A stretch of 55,022 nucleotides of DNA from Pelatocladus maniniholoensis HA4357-MV3 (GCA_019359115.1 JAHHHW010000095.1:1-55022), one strand, 5' to 3'; counted from the stretch's first letter, positions 8,866-17,629 are shown. Translations and numbers: made by a program. The notes: generated by a model from the sequence alone, not told the origin.

Positions 8866-10113
8866 GTGAACATACAACAACTAATTTCAGAAGCACTGAA
8901 ACTTCCTAATAATGCGATCGCTTATCATGTCAGTCAGGAATTAGCAGCACTATATCCTCGCAAGGTGATATTAGAAGGTAGTGACTCTAGCTTTGATATC
9001 GAAAGATATGCTGACGCTAACTTTTGTACAATCGAATATGATCCATCAATCCATAACCAGATTATTTCTGGTTGGAATGGTATGGACAATGCAATTTGTA
9101 ATTATACAGAAAATGCCTGCTTTGAGGTAACATGGCAAGGAAACAAACTCGAAGTAATTTTGCTCAGTTGGCAGCAAGGTTTTTGTAAAGTAAGATACTA
9201 TTGGATTTTAGCCAAAACCCTAGAATTGGCTGAAGACTTTTTTGCGTCTGTATGCGAGTGTAACTCAGAAATTCAAAGTGAAATTTTAGTTTTTGAAGAT
9301 GGTTTTTGGTCAAAAGATTCCGATTTATTTGAGTCTATTCAAAACGCGAGTTTTGATAATCTAATTCTGAGTGGAACTCTCAAGCAAGAGATTCAAAACG
9401 ACCTAACGCACTTCTTGGCTGCGCGAGAAACTTACGAAGCTTACAGTGTTCCTTGGAAGCGTGGAATTTTATTGATCGGTTCTCCTGGAAACGGTAAAAC
9501 CCACACGGTTAAAGCTTTAATTAATCAAATGCAAGTGCCATGCTTATACGTTAAAAGTCTCAAGTCTCAGTATGATAATCCTCATCATAATATTCAGCAA
9601 GTCTTCAAACGAGCGCGACAATCTGCTCCATGTATTCTTGTTTTAGAAGACCTTGATTCCCTCGTTGAAGGGGAAAATCGTTCTTTCTTTTTGAATGAAA
9701 TTGATGGCTTTGCTGCTAATACAGGGATAGTGATTTTAGCCTCAACAAACCATCCAGAAAAAATCGATTCAGCAATTTTAGATCGTCCAAGTCGCTTTGA
9801 TCGTAAATATTATTTTGAATTACCAGGTTTAACAGAACGTATTGCTTACATTAACTTGTGGAACGAAAAATTTAATTCTGCTATGCGTTTATCAGATACA
9901 AGTATGAATCAGATTGCAGAAATAACCGAGGGTTTTTCTTTTGCTTATCTTAAAGAACTATTTCTTTCTGCCATGATGCAATGGATAACGGAGATGAAAA
10001 TTGGTGGTATGGAGCAAAGTATTATTTCACAAGTTGCTGCTTTGCGAGAACAAATGGAAAGTGCGAACAATAGCGCAAAATCAGAAGAATCTCATGAAAC
10101 TCCAACAGTTTGA
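8866..10113 (+). CDS. AAA ATPase, BCS1/FtsH-type core
   Basis: A 415-residue protein. The first ~180 residues are a unique region with many acidic and aromatic residues. The AAA module occupies ~180-390: Walker A GSPGNGKTHT, Walker B CILVLEDLDSL, sensor-1 ILASTNHPEKID and arginine-finger region DRPSRFDRK. It lacks a membrane helix and protease domain, so it is a soluble remodelling-type ATPase, not FtsH itself. The start is GTG at 8866 with AGGA about 12 bases upstream; the first Met codons lie far inside the conserved part. Repeats of the AAAATCTA type occupy the 160 bp upstream. Its 3' end overlaps the GNAT gene by 20 bp, which implies translational coupling. Confidence 0.88.
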   Translation: MNIQQLISEALKLPNNAIAYHVSQELAALYPRKVILEGSDSSFDIERYADANFCTIEYDPSIHNQIISGWNGMDNAICNYTENACFEVTWQGNKLEVILLSWQQGFCKVRYYWILAKTLELAEDFFASVCECNSEIQSEILVFEDGFWSKDSDLFESIQNASFDNLILSGTLKQEIQNDLTHFLAARETYEAYSVPWKRGILLIGSPGNGKTHTVKALINQMQVPCLYVKSLKSQYDNPHHNIQQVFKRARQSAPCILVLEDLDSLVEGENRSFFLNEIDGFAANTGIVILASTNHPEKIDSAILDRPSRFDRKYYFELPGLTERIAYINLWNEKFNSAMRLSDTSMNQIAEITEGFSFAYLKELFLSAMMQWITEMKIGGMEQSIISQVAALREQMESANNSAKSEESHETPTV

Positions 10114-10936
10114 AGATGCAAGAGAATTTTATGAGAAGGTGAAAGACTATTTGCTGATTCATGAAGCAATGCATAACGTACAGTTTGCAATTTGTCACGC
10201 CTTGATTCACAATCCGGAACGCTTCAACGAAAAACCCTATTTAGCAATTGTGGAGGCAGATAGAGATATCATTGCAGTAGCCATGAAGACAAAAGCTCGC
10301 AACTTGCTATTATCAAAAATACAAGATTTTGCGGTCATAGAAGCGATCGCACAAAATCTGCACTTTAACCAAAATTTACCACCAGGAGTCAATGCTCCTA
10401 CAGCCGAGGCAAAAGCCTTTGCAGAGAATTGGCATTCAATCACAGGCCAATCATACCAATTAAAAATGGCGCTGTGTGCTTTTCAACTCGAACAGGTGCA
10501 GACGATTTCCAAAGTAAATGGTCACTTGCGTCAAGCGACACAAAGCGATCGCGAAATACTCATCCGTTGGTTTGAAGCTTTTGTACTAGAAGCTTTGCAA
10601 ACATCTCCAACACATATAGAACGTGCTGTTGACAACCATTTGCAGCGCGGTACTGCTTATATTTGGGAAGATAGAACCCCCGTCTCAATAGCTTGTCATA
10701 CTGGTATTACACCCAATGGTGCAGGGGTGAGTATGGTGTACACACCACCAGAATATCGCAAAAATGGCTATGCCAGTGCTTGCGTGGCAGATTTGAGTCA
10801 GACTTTACTTAATCAAGGCTATAAATACTGTTTTTTGTTTACAGATTTAGCAAATTCAACCAGTAACCATATCTATCAATTAATTGGTTATCAAGCTGTA
10901 GGTAATTTGCATGATTACTGTTTTGTATCTAACTGA
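10094..10936 (+). CDS. GNAT family N-acetyltransferase
   Basis: A 280-residue protein starting MKLQQFEDAREFYEKVKDY. The frame stays open upstream to 10001, but that part lies inside the AAA gene, so ATG 10094 is chosen. The C-terminal third holds the GNAT fold: AGVSMVYTPPEYRKNGYASA is the acetyl-CoA pyrophosphate-binding motif (R/Q-x-x-G-x-G/A variant) and is followed by NSTSNHIYQLIGYQAVG. The N-terminal ~140 residues are a typical helical GNAT-associated domain. Substrate unknown. Overlap with the preceding ATPase gene suggests co-expression. Confidence 0.85.
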   Translation: MKLQQFEDAREFYEKVKDYLLIHEAMHNVQFAICHALIHNPERFNEKPYLAIVEADRDIIAVAMKTKARNLLLSKIQDFAVIEAIAQNLHFNQNLPPGVNAPTAEAKAFAENWHSITGQSYQLKMALCAFQLEQVQTISKVNGHLRQATQSDREILIRWFEAFVLEALQTSPTHIERAVDNHLQRGTAYIWEDRTPVSIACHTGITPNGAGVSMVYTPPEYRKNGYASACVADLSQTLLNQGYKYCFLFTDLANSTSNHIYQLIGYQAVGNLHDYCFVSN

Positions 10937-10963
10937 ATCAGGATTAATATCAAGTTTATTAAC

Positions 10964-11923
10964 ATGTCACAGTTTAATTCTGTCACTTTTGCTGATATCG
11001 AAACAGCAGCCAAGCATCTTACTGGTGTTGCTCATCGTACACCAGTGATGACTTCAACAACTGTTAATCAACGCACTAATAGCCAAGTTTTCTTCAAATG
11101 TGAAAACTTTCAACGCACAGGTTCTTTTAAATTTCGTGGCGCATACAACGCACTGTTACAGTTAACAAAAGACCAAAAACAAAAAGGTGTAATCACATTT
11201 TCATCAGGAAATCATGCTCAAGCGATCGCCTTAGCTGGAAATTTGCTCAACATCTCTACAACTATAGTCATGCCAGAGGATGTCCCCACTGTCAAACAGT
11301 CAGCAACTCGTGGTTATGGTGCAGAGGTAATTTTATATAACCGCAAAACAACTGATAGGGAAGAATTAACGCAAAGTTTAGCACAGAATCGGGGTTTATC
11401 AATTATTCCTCCCTACGATCATCCCCATATAATAGCGGGACAGGGAACAGCAGCGAAAGAACTCATAGAAGAAGTCGGCGGACTAGATTTATTGTTAGTG
11501 TGTTGTGGTGGTGGTGGATTAATTTCCGGGAGTGCGATCGCCACTAAAATACTTACATCTAAGTGTAAAGTTATAGGTGTAGAACCAGAATGCGCCGACG
11601 ATGCTACCCGTTCTTTTCACAGCAAAACTCTCCACACAGTAAATAATCCTGATACTATCGCTGACGGTGCGCGGACTCCCAGCTTAGGTAAAATTACGTT
11701 TCCTTTAGTATTAAATTATGTTGATGATATGGTGACGGTATCTGAAGAAGCAATTGTTCGCACCATGTTCTTTTTATGGGAACGCTTAAAAATAGTTGTG
11801 GAACCCACTGGAGTGTTAGCTGCTTCTGCTTTACTAGAAGGTGTTGTCAAAGCTTCAGATGCCAGAATTGGTATAATTCTTAGCGGTGGAAATGTTGATT
11901 TGACACAAGTATTGAATTCATGA
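10964..11923 (+). CDS. PLP-dependent serine/threonine dehydratase or racemase (fold type II)
   Basis: A 319-residue enzyme of the tryptophan-synthase-beta fold. The PLP lysine lies in RTGSFKFRGA, SSGNHAQA binds the substrate carboxylate, and CGGGGLISG holds the PLP phosphate. It lacks the C-terminal ACT regulatory domain of biosynthetic threonine deaminase. Its length and features match serine racemase or threo-3-hydroxyaspartate ammonia-lyase, which also act on L-serine and L-threonine. It follows the GNAT gene by 27 bp and may be the last gene of that run, although the function looks independent. Confidence 0.88.
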   Translation: MSQFNSVTFADIETAAKHLTGVAHRTPVMTSTTVNQRTNSQVFFKCENFQRTGSFKFRGAYNALLQLTKDQKQKGVITFSSGNHAQAIALAGNLLNISTTIVMPEDVPTVKQSATRGYGAEVILYNRKTTDREELTQSLAQNRGLSIIPPYDHPHIIAGQGTAAKELIEEVGGLDLLLVCCGGGGLISGSAIATKILTSKCKVIGVEPECADDATRSFHSKTLHTVNNPDTIADGARTPSLGKITFPLVLNYVDDMVTVSEEAIVRTMFFLWERLKIVVEPTGVLAASALLEGVVKASDARIGIILSGGNVDLTQVLNS

Positions 11924-12011
11924 ACGATTCTCGCCTCATAATGGAGTCTGGTTAGTAGATAATGTCCCGCCAGAGTATTTGCAAAAAAAAGAATGAAAAT
12001 AAAACAATAGT

Positions 12012-12548
12012 CTACTGATGATCAATAATTTCAATAGCCGTCTTCAACCAATCTATATAAGTTTGTTCTCTGCGTAACACCAACTCTAATGCAAGCCTTT
12101 GCATAATCTGCTCACGACTTGCATATTTATCTCCAAGTACTGGTAAATTAGTCTTTTCACACTCAGTTAGTTTTTCAATATGTGCAGCTAGCTGATGTTC
12201 TAAAAGTTGCACGATCGCTTCATTGGATAATTGTGTGGCGAAAAATAATTGAATTAGCAATGGTTCTCTGAATGTTGGTAAAGGCTGGGGAGATTGTAAC
12301 CATCTAATTAATTCTGCTTTTCCGGCCTCCGTTACACTATAGATTTTGCGATTAGGGCGATCGCACTGAATTTCAACGGTACAGTTAATCCAACCCTGCT
12401 CAAGGAGTTTATCAAGAGTTCTGTAAATCTGTGCTTGATCTGCTGGCCACAAGTGAGCAATGCATTGATCGAAACAGCTTGTTTTCAACTCGTAGCCTGT
12501 CCTCTGTTCTTCTTGAAGCAGACCCATAATTGCATATGCTAGCGACAT
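12012..12548 (-). CDS. PadR family transcriptional regulator
   Basis: A 178-residue regulator. The N-terminal PadR winged helix starts MSLAYAIMGLLQEEQRTGYE, with QIYRTLDKLLEQGWI as the recognition region. The C-terminal half is the helical dimerisation domain of PadR-s2 type proteins. These repressors commonly control nearby membrane or stress genes and respond to small aromatic ligands, but the target is not evident here. It is transcribed away from the conserved hypothetical at 12814, and the 265-bp region between contains the likely operator, which I could not pinpoint. Confidence 0.93.
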   Translation of the reverse strand: MSLAYAIMGLLQEEQRTGYELKTSCFDQCIAHLWPADQAQIYRTLDKLLEQGWINCTVEIQCDRPNRKIYSVTEAGKAELIRWLQSPQPLPTFREPLLIQLFFATQLSNEAIVQLLEHQLAAHIEKLTECEKTNLPVLGDKYASREQIMQRLALELVLRREQTYIDWLKTAIEIIDHQ

Positions 12549-12813
12549 AGACGGTTTTCCGAATATAAAGTAGGTTGAGCTACTTATGTGTCATTTTTAA
12601 TATAGATGCTAATATAAGACTAATCATATATAAGAATCATCCACCAAAGTAACCTTGATGACGGCGTACTTGACAAAAAACCTAACTACCCGGTTTTAGA
12701 TTGACTCAGACTACAAGTTTTGGCCGTTGAGGATTTACAAATTGAATTGAAAAGTGAGGAAGTGGCGATCGCCAATTTACCAGATGCAAAATAACTATTG
12801 ACTTTGTTGCTCA
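12549..12813. other. Intergenic region with a possible gene remnant
   Basis: Promoter side of the PadR gene. On the plus strand, 12727-12795 reads VEDLQIELKSEEVAIANLPD and AK before a stop, coding-like but too short to identify. It may be the tail of a deleted gene. Confidence 0.3.
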
Positions 12814-13305
12814 TTGCTGGCGTACCACTCAACCAACTCTCAAGCAGAAATCATTCCAGCCCTTAAAACTATTGTAACGGGAGGATGGGTTCCATTGACT
12901 TCTAACACACTTTTACAGCGAATACATCAACATCAATATCTACGCGATTTGCGAAATAAATTGCTCCATCTTCATCGAATGTTGCTGGAGACAGAACGCA
13001 TCACTTACGAACAGGCGCGTGGACGAGTATCGAACGGAGAACTGCTGCGACTTGTCATCGAACATGAACAATTTGCTTGGCTACATCGCATATCTGAAAT
13101 AGTTGTGCAAATCGATGAAATGCTGCAAGCAGATCAACCGATGTCACTAGAAGATGTCGAAAATATGATTACTGATGTTCGCGTATTGCTGACACCACAA
13201 GAAGAAGGTAACGGATTTGCCAGAAAATACTACGCAGCTTTGCAACGTGAAGCTGGCGTTGTCTTAGCACATGCAGAGGTGTCACAACTGCTTGCGTCTA
13301 AGTGA
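12814..13305 (+). CDS. Conserved hypothetical protein
   Basis: About 163 residues. The recognisable block runs from LRNKLLHLHRMLLETERITY through NGELLRLVIEHEQFAWLHRI, EIVVQIDEML and REAGVVLAHAEVSQLL. This matches a widespread uncharacterised bacterial family (LHKLLLxxER...GELLQLVL...FAWLRPLS...VQIDE). Function unknown. There is no ATG until well inside the conserved block; the frame opens at 12802 and TTG at 12814 is the first usable start. Either it uses TTG or its 5' end was lost with the remnant just upstream. Confidence 0.7.
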   Translation: MLAYHSTNSQAEIIPALKTIVTGGWVPLTSNTLLQRIHQHQYLRDLRNKLLHLHRMLLETERITYEQARGRVSNGELLRLVIEHEQFAWLHRISEIVVQIDEMLQADQPMSLEDVENMITDVRVLLTPQEEGNGFARKYYAALQREAGVVLAHAEVSQLLASK

Positions 13306-13443
13306 AGAACAGGGATCGGGAATCGGGGAACAGGAAACAGGCAACAGAGAATGGAAAATAGGGGATTGATATTGGTGTTTATTCTCTCCCTTGTCTCCCT
13401 TGTCCCCCTTGTCCCCGATTCCCGATTCCCGATCCCCTTCCCC
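13306..13443. repeat. GGGAATCGGGG-type inverted low-complexity repeat
   Basis: The left side has GGGATCGGGAATCGGGGAAC and the right side CCCCGATTCCCGATTCCCGA, so the interval can fold back on itself. The same word family recurs at 5320-5390, 18040-18110, 30320-30350 and 37566-37690, and inside a coding gene at 50.6 and 51.3 kb. It acts as the separator between two convergent genes here. Confidence 0.7.
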
Positions 13444-14808
13444 TCAAAAAATCGTTTCAATCAAATATTCTGCAATCCGCTTCGCTGCACCCGCTTTCCC
13501 CATCCGTCGCAAACCATTTTCAGCGATCACATGCAATTTATCGGGGTTGGCAAAAAGCGATCGCACTACTTGAGCAACTTCATTTGATTGTTCCACTAAA
13601 ATTACACTTGGCCCCAAAAGCCGACTTTGTGTTTTGGCAAACTTGGAGTTAAACTGCGGCCCTTTTCCAACAATAGTAATCGCTGGTTTACCCAAACCCA
13701 CAAATTGTTCGGTTGCTGTTCCCGCCATCGCGATCGCCATATCTGCCATATGCAGGCAATCATTATAAGCTTTTTGTGTCAAGATAAAATATGCATTTTT
13801 TTGTTTAAATGTCAAGGCATCGGTGTCAGGAATTGTCACAGGAGAATCTGGGTAAGGATGCCAACCGTGGGATTGAAGAATTTGGTGCATACTGGCAAAA
13901 TGTAGACTAGGAGCGATCGCACCTAAAAATACAAGTTTGCCTCCAGTGTAGGCTTGTACACTTAGTTCTTGAGGAAGAGTAATTAATGCAGACACCGCCA
14001 TCAAAATTTTTTGCCAGTTAGCGTAAGCCTCTGGAGGGCGGGAACCTGGTAGAACAGTGATAATTAATGGTCGAGCCAATCCTGGATTTTCGCTGTTATT
14101 ACTATAAAATCGTGCCGTCGGAAAAGTTGGTTCTAAACTATCCATCATGGGATTACCAACATCAAAAGCGGGAATAGGCCATTGTTTTAAGATCTTTGTT
14201 GTTAACGAATCTCTGGGAAACACCGCCTTACAATTACGATGACTCATTAACCAACGTTCCCAAGGATGGTAAACTGAACCAGAAAAATGCCCTAACCGTG
14301 CCAGTTGACTGCTGCGTGGCAATAATCCTTTTTCATCCCGTACATGGTACTCTGATTTCGCCGTACCTACAAAAGCATATTTAGTACCACTCATCCAAGC
14401 AAACAATAACGGTATGATGTCCCCTACAGCTAAGATAGCGTGGTTTTTGCCAAATTTTTGTTGAGAATTGACCCAAGTGCGTATAGTTTGAATTTGGTTA
14501 AAAGTTAGTTGTATTAATCCCCCACACATATCACGTAGAAATTGTCGTCCGTCCATGTAAATAAAACCACCAGAAGGCATGGTACGTACTGAGCCGATAA
14601 CGGGAATATTTAACTTTTGGTAGGCGTATCCTTCTCCTACTAAAGGTAAAGCAAAAATTTTTGGTGGGTGAGGTTGTCGCTGGAGTTCTTGTAATATCCG
14701 AACTGCGATCGCATCTTCTCCATGACCATTACTTAAAACTAACAGCCGCAGAGGGGAATTTATTTCTTGATTTTTAGAGTTGGTGGATAAGGGGGAGACA
14801 TCACTCAT
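13444..14808 (-). CDS. Lipid-A-disaccharide synthase-related (LpxB-like) glycosyltransferase
   Basis: A 454-residue GT-B fold protein. It opens with LRLLVLSNGHGEDAIAVRI, the motif of the cyanobacterial LpxB-related family, and has VLPGSRPPEAY in the middle and AGTATEQFVGLGKPAITI near residue 375, the nucleotide-sugar side. True LpxB makes lipid A disaccharide; this family is conserved in cyanobacteria and its substrate has not been settled as far as I know. There is no signal peptide, so it acts at the cytoplasmic face. It is monocistronic, convergent with the gene at 12814. Confidence 0.88.
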   Translation of the reverse strand: MSDVSPLSTNSKNQEINSPLRLLVLSNGHGEDAIAVRILQELQRQPHPPKIFALPLVGEGYAYQKLNIPVIGSVRTMPSGGFIYMDGRQFLRDMCGGLIQLTFNQIQTIRTWVNSQQKFGKNHAILAVGDIIPLLFAWMSGTKYAFVGTAKSEYHVRDEKGLLPRSSQLARLGHFSGSVYHPWERWLMSHRNCKAVFPRDSLTTKILKQWPIPAFDVGNPMMDSLEPTFPTARFYSNNSENPGLARPLIITVLPGSRPPEAYANWQKILMAVSALITLPQELSVQAYTGGKLVFLGAIAPSLHFASMHQILQSHGWHPYPDSPVTIPDTDALTFKQKNAYFILTQKAYNDCLHMADMAIAMAGTATEQFVGLGKPAITIVGKGPQFNSKFAKTQSRLLGPSVILVEQSNEVAQVVRSLFANPDKLHVIAENGLRRMGKAGAAKRIAEYLIETIF

Positions 14809-14955
14809 AATTAGAAGGTAGCAGGCAAAAGATAGATTATTTTACATGTTATTTGATTAGCTTAAGAAATACACAATATAAACTCGGCATCTTGAGCAAG
14901 ACTACTATTTTTGGGAAGATAAACATATACCAAATCTAAATCCTAACTGCTGAGT

Positions 14956-15660
14956 ATGCTATCTATTATTTTAGGAGTCAGCCCGTTGGTTGGAAATTTA
15001 CTTGCCACTGTGCTGACTTTTATTTATGTCTTTGGGTTAGTAGCCCTCATGAATCTCTGCGTGACTCGTTTCGGTCTACCCCAAGATCTTAGCCGCAAAA
15101 TTACACATATTGGTGCTGGTTCAATAATTGTTTTTTTGCCACTTTATAACGATTTACATTGGTCAAAATATCTGAATATTTTGATTATGGTAGTGTGGCT
15201 AATTCTTTTAATTCAAAAAGGTTTTTTTGCCAACTCTGATGATGAAGCAGTTCAAACCATGACTCGTACAGGAGACAGGCGTGAATTACTCAAAGGACCA
15301 CTTTATTTTGTCATTGTGGCTATTATTTGTGGAACTTTATTTTATAAAACTTTCCCTGGAATTGTTGCTATGACATGCCTAGCTTGGGGTGATGGTTTTG
15401 CCCCAATTATTGGCTCAAGATTTGGCAAATGGAAATATAAAATCTTGAGCGATAAATCAATCGAAGGAAGTTTGACAATGTTTATTTTTGCCTTTGTCGC
15501 TAGTATATTTTTTGTATGGCTGATTATTCCCAGTGCTTTGAATATTAACCGGATTTTAATAATTGCTCTTGTCACGATGGTTGTAGAGGGATTCAGCCCC
15601 AAAGAAATAGATAATATCTTAATTCCAATCACAGCAATTGCAATAAGTAGTTTTGTTTAA
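14956..15660 (+). CDS. Phytol kinase/phosphatidate cytidylyltransferase-like membrane protein
   Basis: A 234-residue integral membrane protein with about six or seven helices. Family hallmarks are LSRKITHIGAGS near residues 50-62 and TCLAWGDGFAPIIGSRFGK near 140-160, followed by KSIEGSLTMF. These are the dolichol kinase/VTE5/CDP-alcohol synthesis motifs. In cyanobacteria and plastids the family includes phytol kinases that recycle phytol into tocopherol. Exact substrate is inference. The gene is divergent from the LpxB-related gene with a 147-bp shared upstream region. Confidence 0.85.
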   Translation: MLSIILGVSPLVGNLLATVLTFIYVFGLVALMNLCVTRFGLPQDLSRKITHIGAGSIIVFLPLYNDLHWSKYLNILIMVVWLILLIQKGFFANSDDEAVQTMTRTGDRRELLKGPLYFVIVAIICGTLFYKTFPGIVAMTCLAWGDGFAPIIGSRFGKWKYKILSDKSIEGSLTMFIFAFVASIFFVWLIIPSALNINRILIIALVTMVVEGFSPKEIDNILIPITAIAISSFV

Positions 15661-15795
15661 CTCAGTTAGGACATATAATATCCAAAAATGACGATGCTGC
15701 TTTCGCGCAAGCGTGCCGAAAGCATTAGTAACCGCTACGCGATTGCGCGGAGCGCAGCGCCGGGGGCGATCGCACAACCTACACAAAACATATAG

Positions 15796-15824
15796 CTCCC
15801 CGACTTTTTCAAAAAGTTGGGGAG
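15796..15824. repeat. Hairpin of the CCCCGACTT...AAGTYGGGG family
   Basis: CTCCCCGACTTTTTC followed by AAAAAGTTGGGGAG forms a nearly perfect 13-bp stem. Two relatives are at 42237-42269 and 52026-52058. It lies after the phytol-kinase-like gene and could terminate it, but the sequence is a dispersed repeat. Confidence 0.65.
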
Positions 15825-15867
15825 ATTACTAGAGTGCATTTTACCAATCCCAATGCTACAGAAAGGG

Positions 15868-16011
15868 TATGATTCATTGGGTGTAAGATTTGTAGATTGT
15901 CCACACTGCCAAAAACAGCATGATAGAGACATCAACGCTGCCATAAATATTAGAAATGTTCGCGAAGCGTTCCCGAAGGGTAGGATTGCGACTTTTGGAG
16001 TTAGGAACTAG
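15868..16011 (+). pseudogene. TnpB (IS200/IS605 OrfB) C-terminal remnant
   Basis: The frame reads YDSLGVRFVDCPHCQKQHDR then DINAAINIRN. This is the end of TnpB: the second half of the zinc ribbon (CPHC) and the third RuvC motif with its catalytic Asp (DRDINAAINI). Everything upstream, including RuvC I and II, is missing, so it cannot be active. It is followed by an IS605-type right end. A dispersed repeat (CGCGAAGCGTTCCCGAAGGG) has invaded the tail. Confidence 0.8.
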
Positions 16012-16019
16012 CTCTTCTG

Positions 16020-16141
16020 CCCTTGGAGGGGATGTAAGACCAAAGTCTTCTGGACGTAAAAAATCTACGAAGGTCGAGGCAGTCCCTAATGAATTGGGAA
16101 GCCCACACCGTACCCGATAGGGTCGGTGTTGGGTAGTTCAC
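16020..16141 (+). mobile_element. IS200/IS605-type right end with guide-RNA (omega RNA) relic
   Basis: Downstream of the TnpB tail comes the sequence typical of these elements: GCAGTCCCTAATGAATTGGG, then AAGCCCACACCG, a short stem (TACCC/GGGT) and CGGTGTTGGGTAGTTCAC. In live elements this end folds into the subterminal hairpin used by TnpA and is the 3' part of the guide RNA for TnpB. A diverged relative is at 49101-49200 on the other strand. The boundary at 16141 is exactly where the 21-bp tandem array begins. Confidence 0.65.
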
Positions 16142-16147
16142 TTAATG

Positions 16148-16285
16148 TATCGGCTTACAATGTGAATGTATCGGCTTGCATTGCGAATGTATCGGCTTGC
16201 ATTGCGAATGTATCGGCTTGCATTGCGAATGTATCGGCTTGCATTATGAATGTATCGGCTTGCATTATGAATGTATCGGCTTGCA
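16148..16285. repeat. 21-bp tandem array A
   Basis: Six complete 21-bp units (consensus TATCGGCTTGCATTGCGAAT plus G) and a partial seventh. Units 2-4 are identical and units 5-6 share a GC to TA change, showing recent expansion. Each unit carries CATT/AATG inverted arms. It would translate as NVSACIA heptads, but no start site or flanking coding signal supports a protein. It joins an IS605 end on the left to a MITE-like repeat on the right. Confidence 0.95.
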
Positions 16286-16383
16286 AAAATATTTTTACCC
16301 CACCCTAACCCTAAGCGTAAACGCTTAGGGAACTAAATCTTCCCCCCGTGAACGGGGGGATTGAGGGGGGTTCATTTTGCAAA
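16281..16383. repeat. MITE-like repeat, copy lacking outer ends
   Basis: From TTGCAAAAATATTTTTACCC to GGGGTTCATTTTGCAA, about 100 bp. It matches the interior of the element at 48714-48833 almost base for base, including the CCCCCCGT/ACGGGGGG stem. The outer GACCTC/GAGGTC ends present at 19169-19284 and 48714-48833 are missing. It also has an extra AAGCGTAAACGCTTA hairpin. Confidence 0.85.
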
Positions 16384-16499
16384 AATTAATCCTACATTTG
16401 TCTGAACTAAAACTAAAGGCTTTGCTTCCAGTAAATCCAGAAAACAAAGCCTATATCACCAAATTCATCACTATTAAGTAAGAAAGAGGTATTACCTTA

Positions 16500-17039
16500 T
16501 TATTCAGGCTTGATGCTGTTGAGATACGTATCAAAATCTACATAAATCTGCGTATTATCGCTATTTTGATTAAGTATTCTCCCCGCCGCCAAACCACCAC
16601 GATCAAGCAGCCTTTCGACAGCCTGTTTAGCATTAGTACCACGCTGGAGAGTAAATAAGAGATTATTCTTGTTGCAAGTATCGTATGTGCTAGCAGCAGC
16701 GCATACAACAGGTTGTTTGTTGAGCGTACCAGAAATAATGGTTTTAAGAGTGCCGTTATCGTAGCTTCTTTGAAATCTATCTGATACTTCCCGACAACGT
16801 TGTGCAGGAGACAACTTAGAGGCAAAGTAATTATTTGGAACCCAACGAATCATTGGTATTTTCCGGCCATTGTAAGTCTTAGCAAAGGTTGTAGGATAAC
16901 CTTTGCTGTTAGCGCAAAAGAAGGTTGTACCACTGGCGTAACTAGGCTGATTGGCAATTGCAGCTATCGTAGATATTGTCAGCAAAGCAATACCAGAAAC
17001 TCTCGCAACTTTTGTCAATGTGGAACTACTACTGCTCAT
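16500..17039 (-). CDS. COP23 domain secreted protein
   Basis: A 179-residue exported protein. Residues 1-36 are a signal peptide (basic start, hydrophobic VSGIALLTISTIAAIA, cleavage near SYASG). The mature part has the COP23 pattern: TTFFCANSKGYPTTFAKT, IPMIRWVPNNYF, SPAQRCREVSDRFQ and VVCAAAS, with conserved cysteines likely forming disulfides. COP23 was described as a circadian-oscillating membrane-associated polypeptide in a unicellular cyanobacterium; its function is unknown. No regulatory site is recognised in the 360-bp upstream region. Confidence 0.88.
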   Translation of the reverse strand: MSSSSSTLTKVARVSGIALLTISTIAAIANQPSYASGTTFFCANSKGYPTTFAKTYNGRKIPMIRWVPNNYFASKLSPAQRCREVSDRFQRSYDNGTLKTIISGTLNKQPVVCAAASTYDTCNKNNLLFTLQRGTNAKQAVERLLDRGGLAAGRILNQNSDNTQIYVDFDTYLNSIKPE

Positions 17040-17403
17040 AAAAAGTGCGTGAATAAGAAAAAAGCGTAAATCCCACTGTTGTGGGGATATAAACAGCTAC
17101 AATTTTTCTTTGTAGCATTTCGGAATCATAATCAGATATATCAGTAAAAATAACATTAATTTCAATATAGAAATAATTAAATAAGTGTATGATACCTCTT
17201 TTTTAGAAACACGCGTATTAGATTATACTGTTTATTTTAATTGCGAAATGCGATCGCTCAGGGAATATAAAAGACTTTTCTTAGAGAAAAATTATTGATT
17301 ATCATCCACATAATTTCTGTTTTTTCTATCAATAGGCTGATTAATTGCTCTACTTACTACGAACATAATTAGCAAGTGTAAAACTTTAACAAAAACATAA
17401 ATT
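17040..17403. other. Divergent intergenic region
   Basis: AT-rich promoter region between the COP23 gene and the DUF2945 gene. It holds one imperfect hairpin (ATCCCACTGTTGTGGGGAT) about 30 bp upstream of the COP23 start, and a HIP1 site. I see nothing else. Confidence 0.4.
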
Positions 17404-17619
17404 ATGACTGAAAAATTAAAAAAGGGAGATCAAGTTAAGTGGAACACTTCTCAAGGCGAAACTACTGGTGAAGTTAAAGAAAAACTCACCTCATCCACAG
17501 AAATAAAAGGACATCACGTAGCAGCGTCTAAAGAGAATCCAGAATACTTGGTTGAAAGTGACAAAACAGGGAAACAAGCTGCTCACAAACCAGATGCCCT
17601 TGAAAAAATAGAGGAATAA
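17404..17619 (+). CDS. DUF2945 / HVA1-TUDOR family small protein
   Basis: A 71-residue charged protein: KKGDQVKWNTSQGETTGEVK is the family's opening strand pair, followed by NPEYLVESDKTGKQAAHKPD. This is a small beta-barrel (Tudor-like) family often found beside DUF3140 and other stress-related small proteins. No catalytic residues. It is 10 bp from the next gene, so the pair is almost certainly an operon. Confidence 0.9.
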   Translation: MTEKLKKGDQVKWNTSQGETTGEVKEKLTSSTEIKGHHVAASKENPEYLVESDKTGKQAAHKPDALEKIEE

Positions 17620-17629
17620 TTATAGTTTT

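Noticed and set aside
16126-16308. Open frame of NVSACIA heptads
   Set aside because: It is a by-product of a 21-bp tandem repeat, which stays open in several frames.
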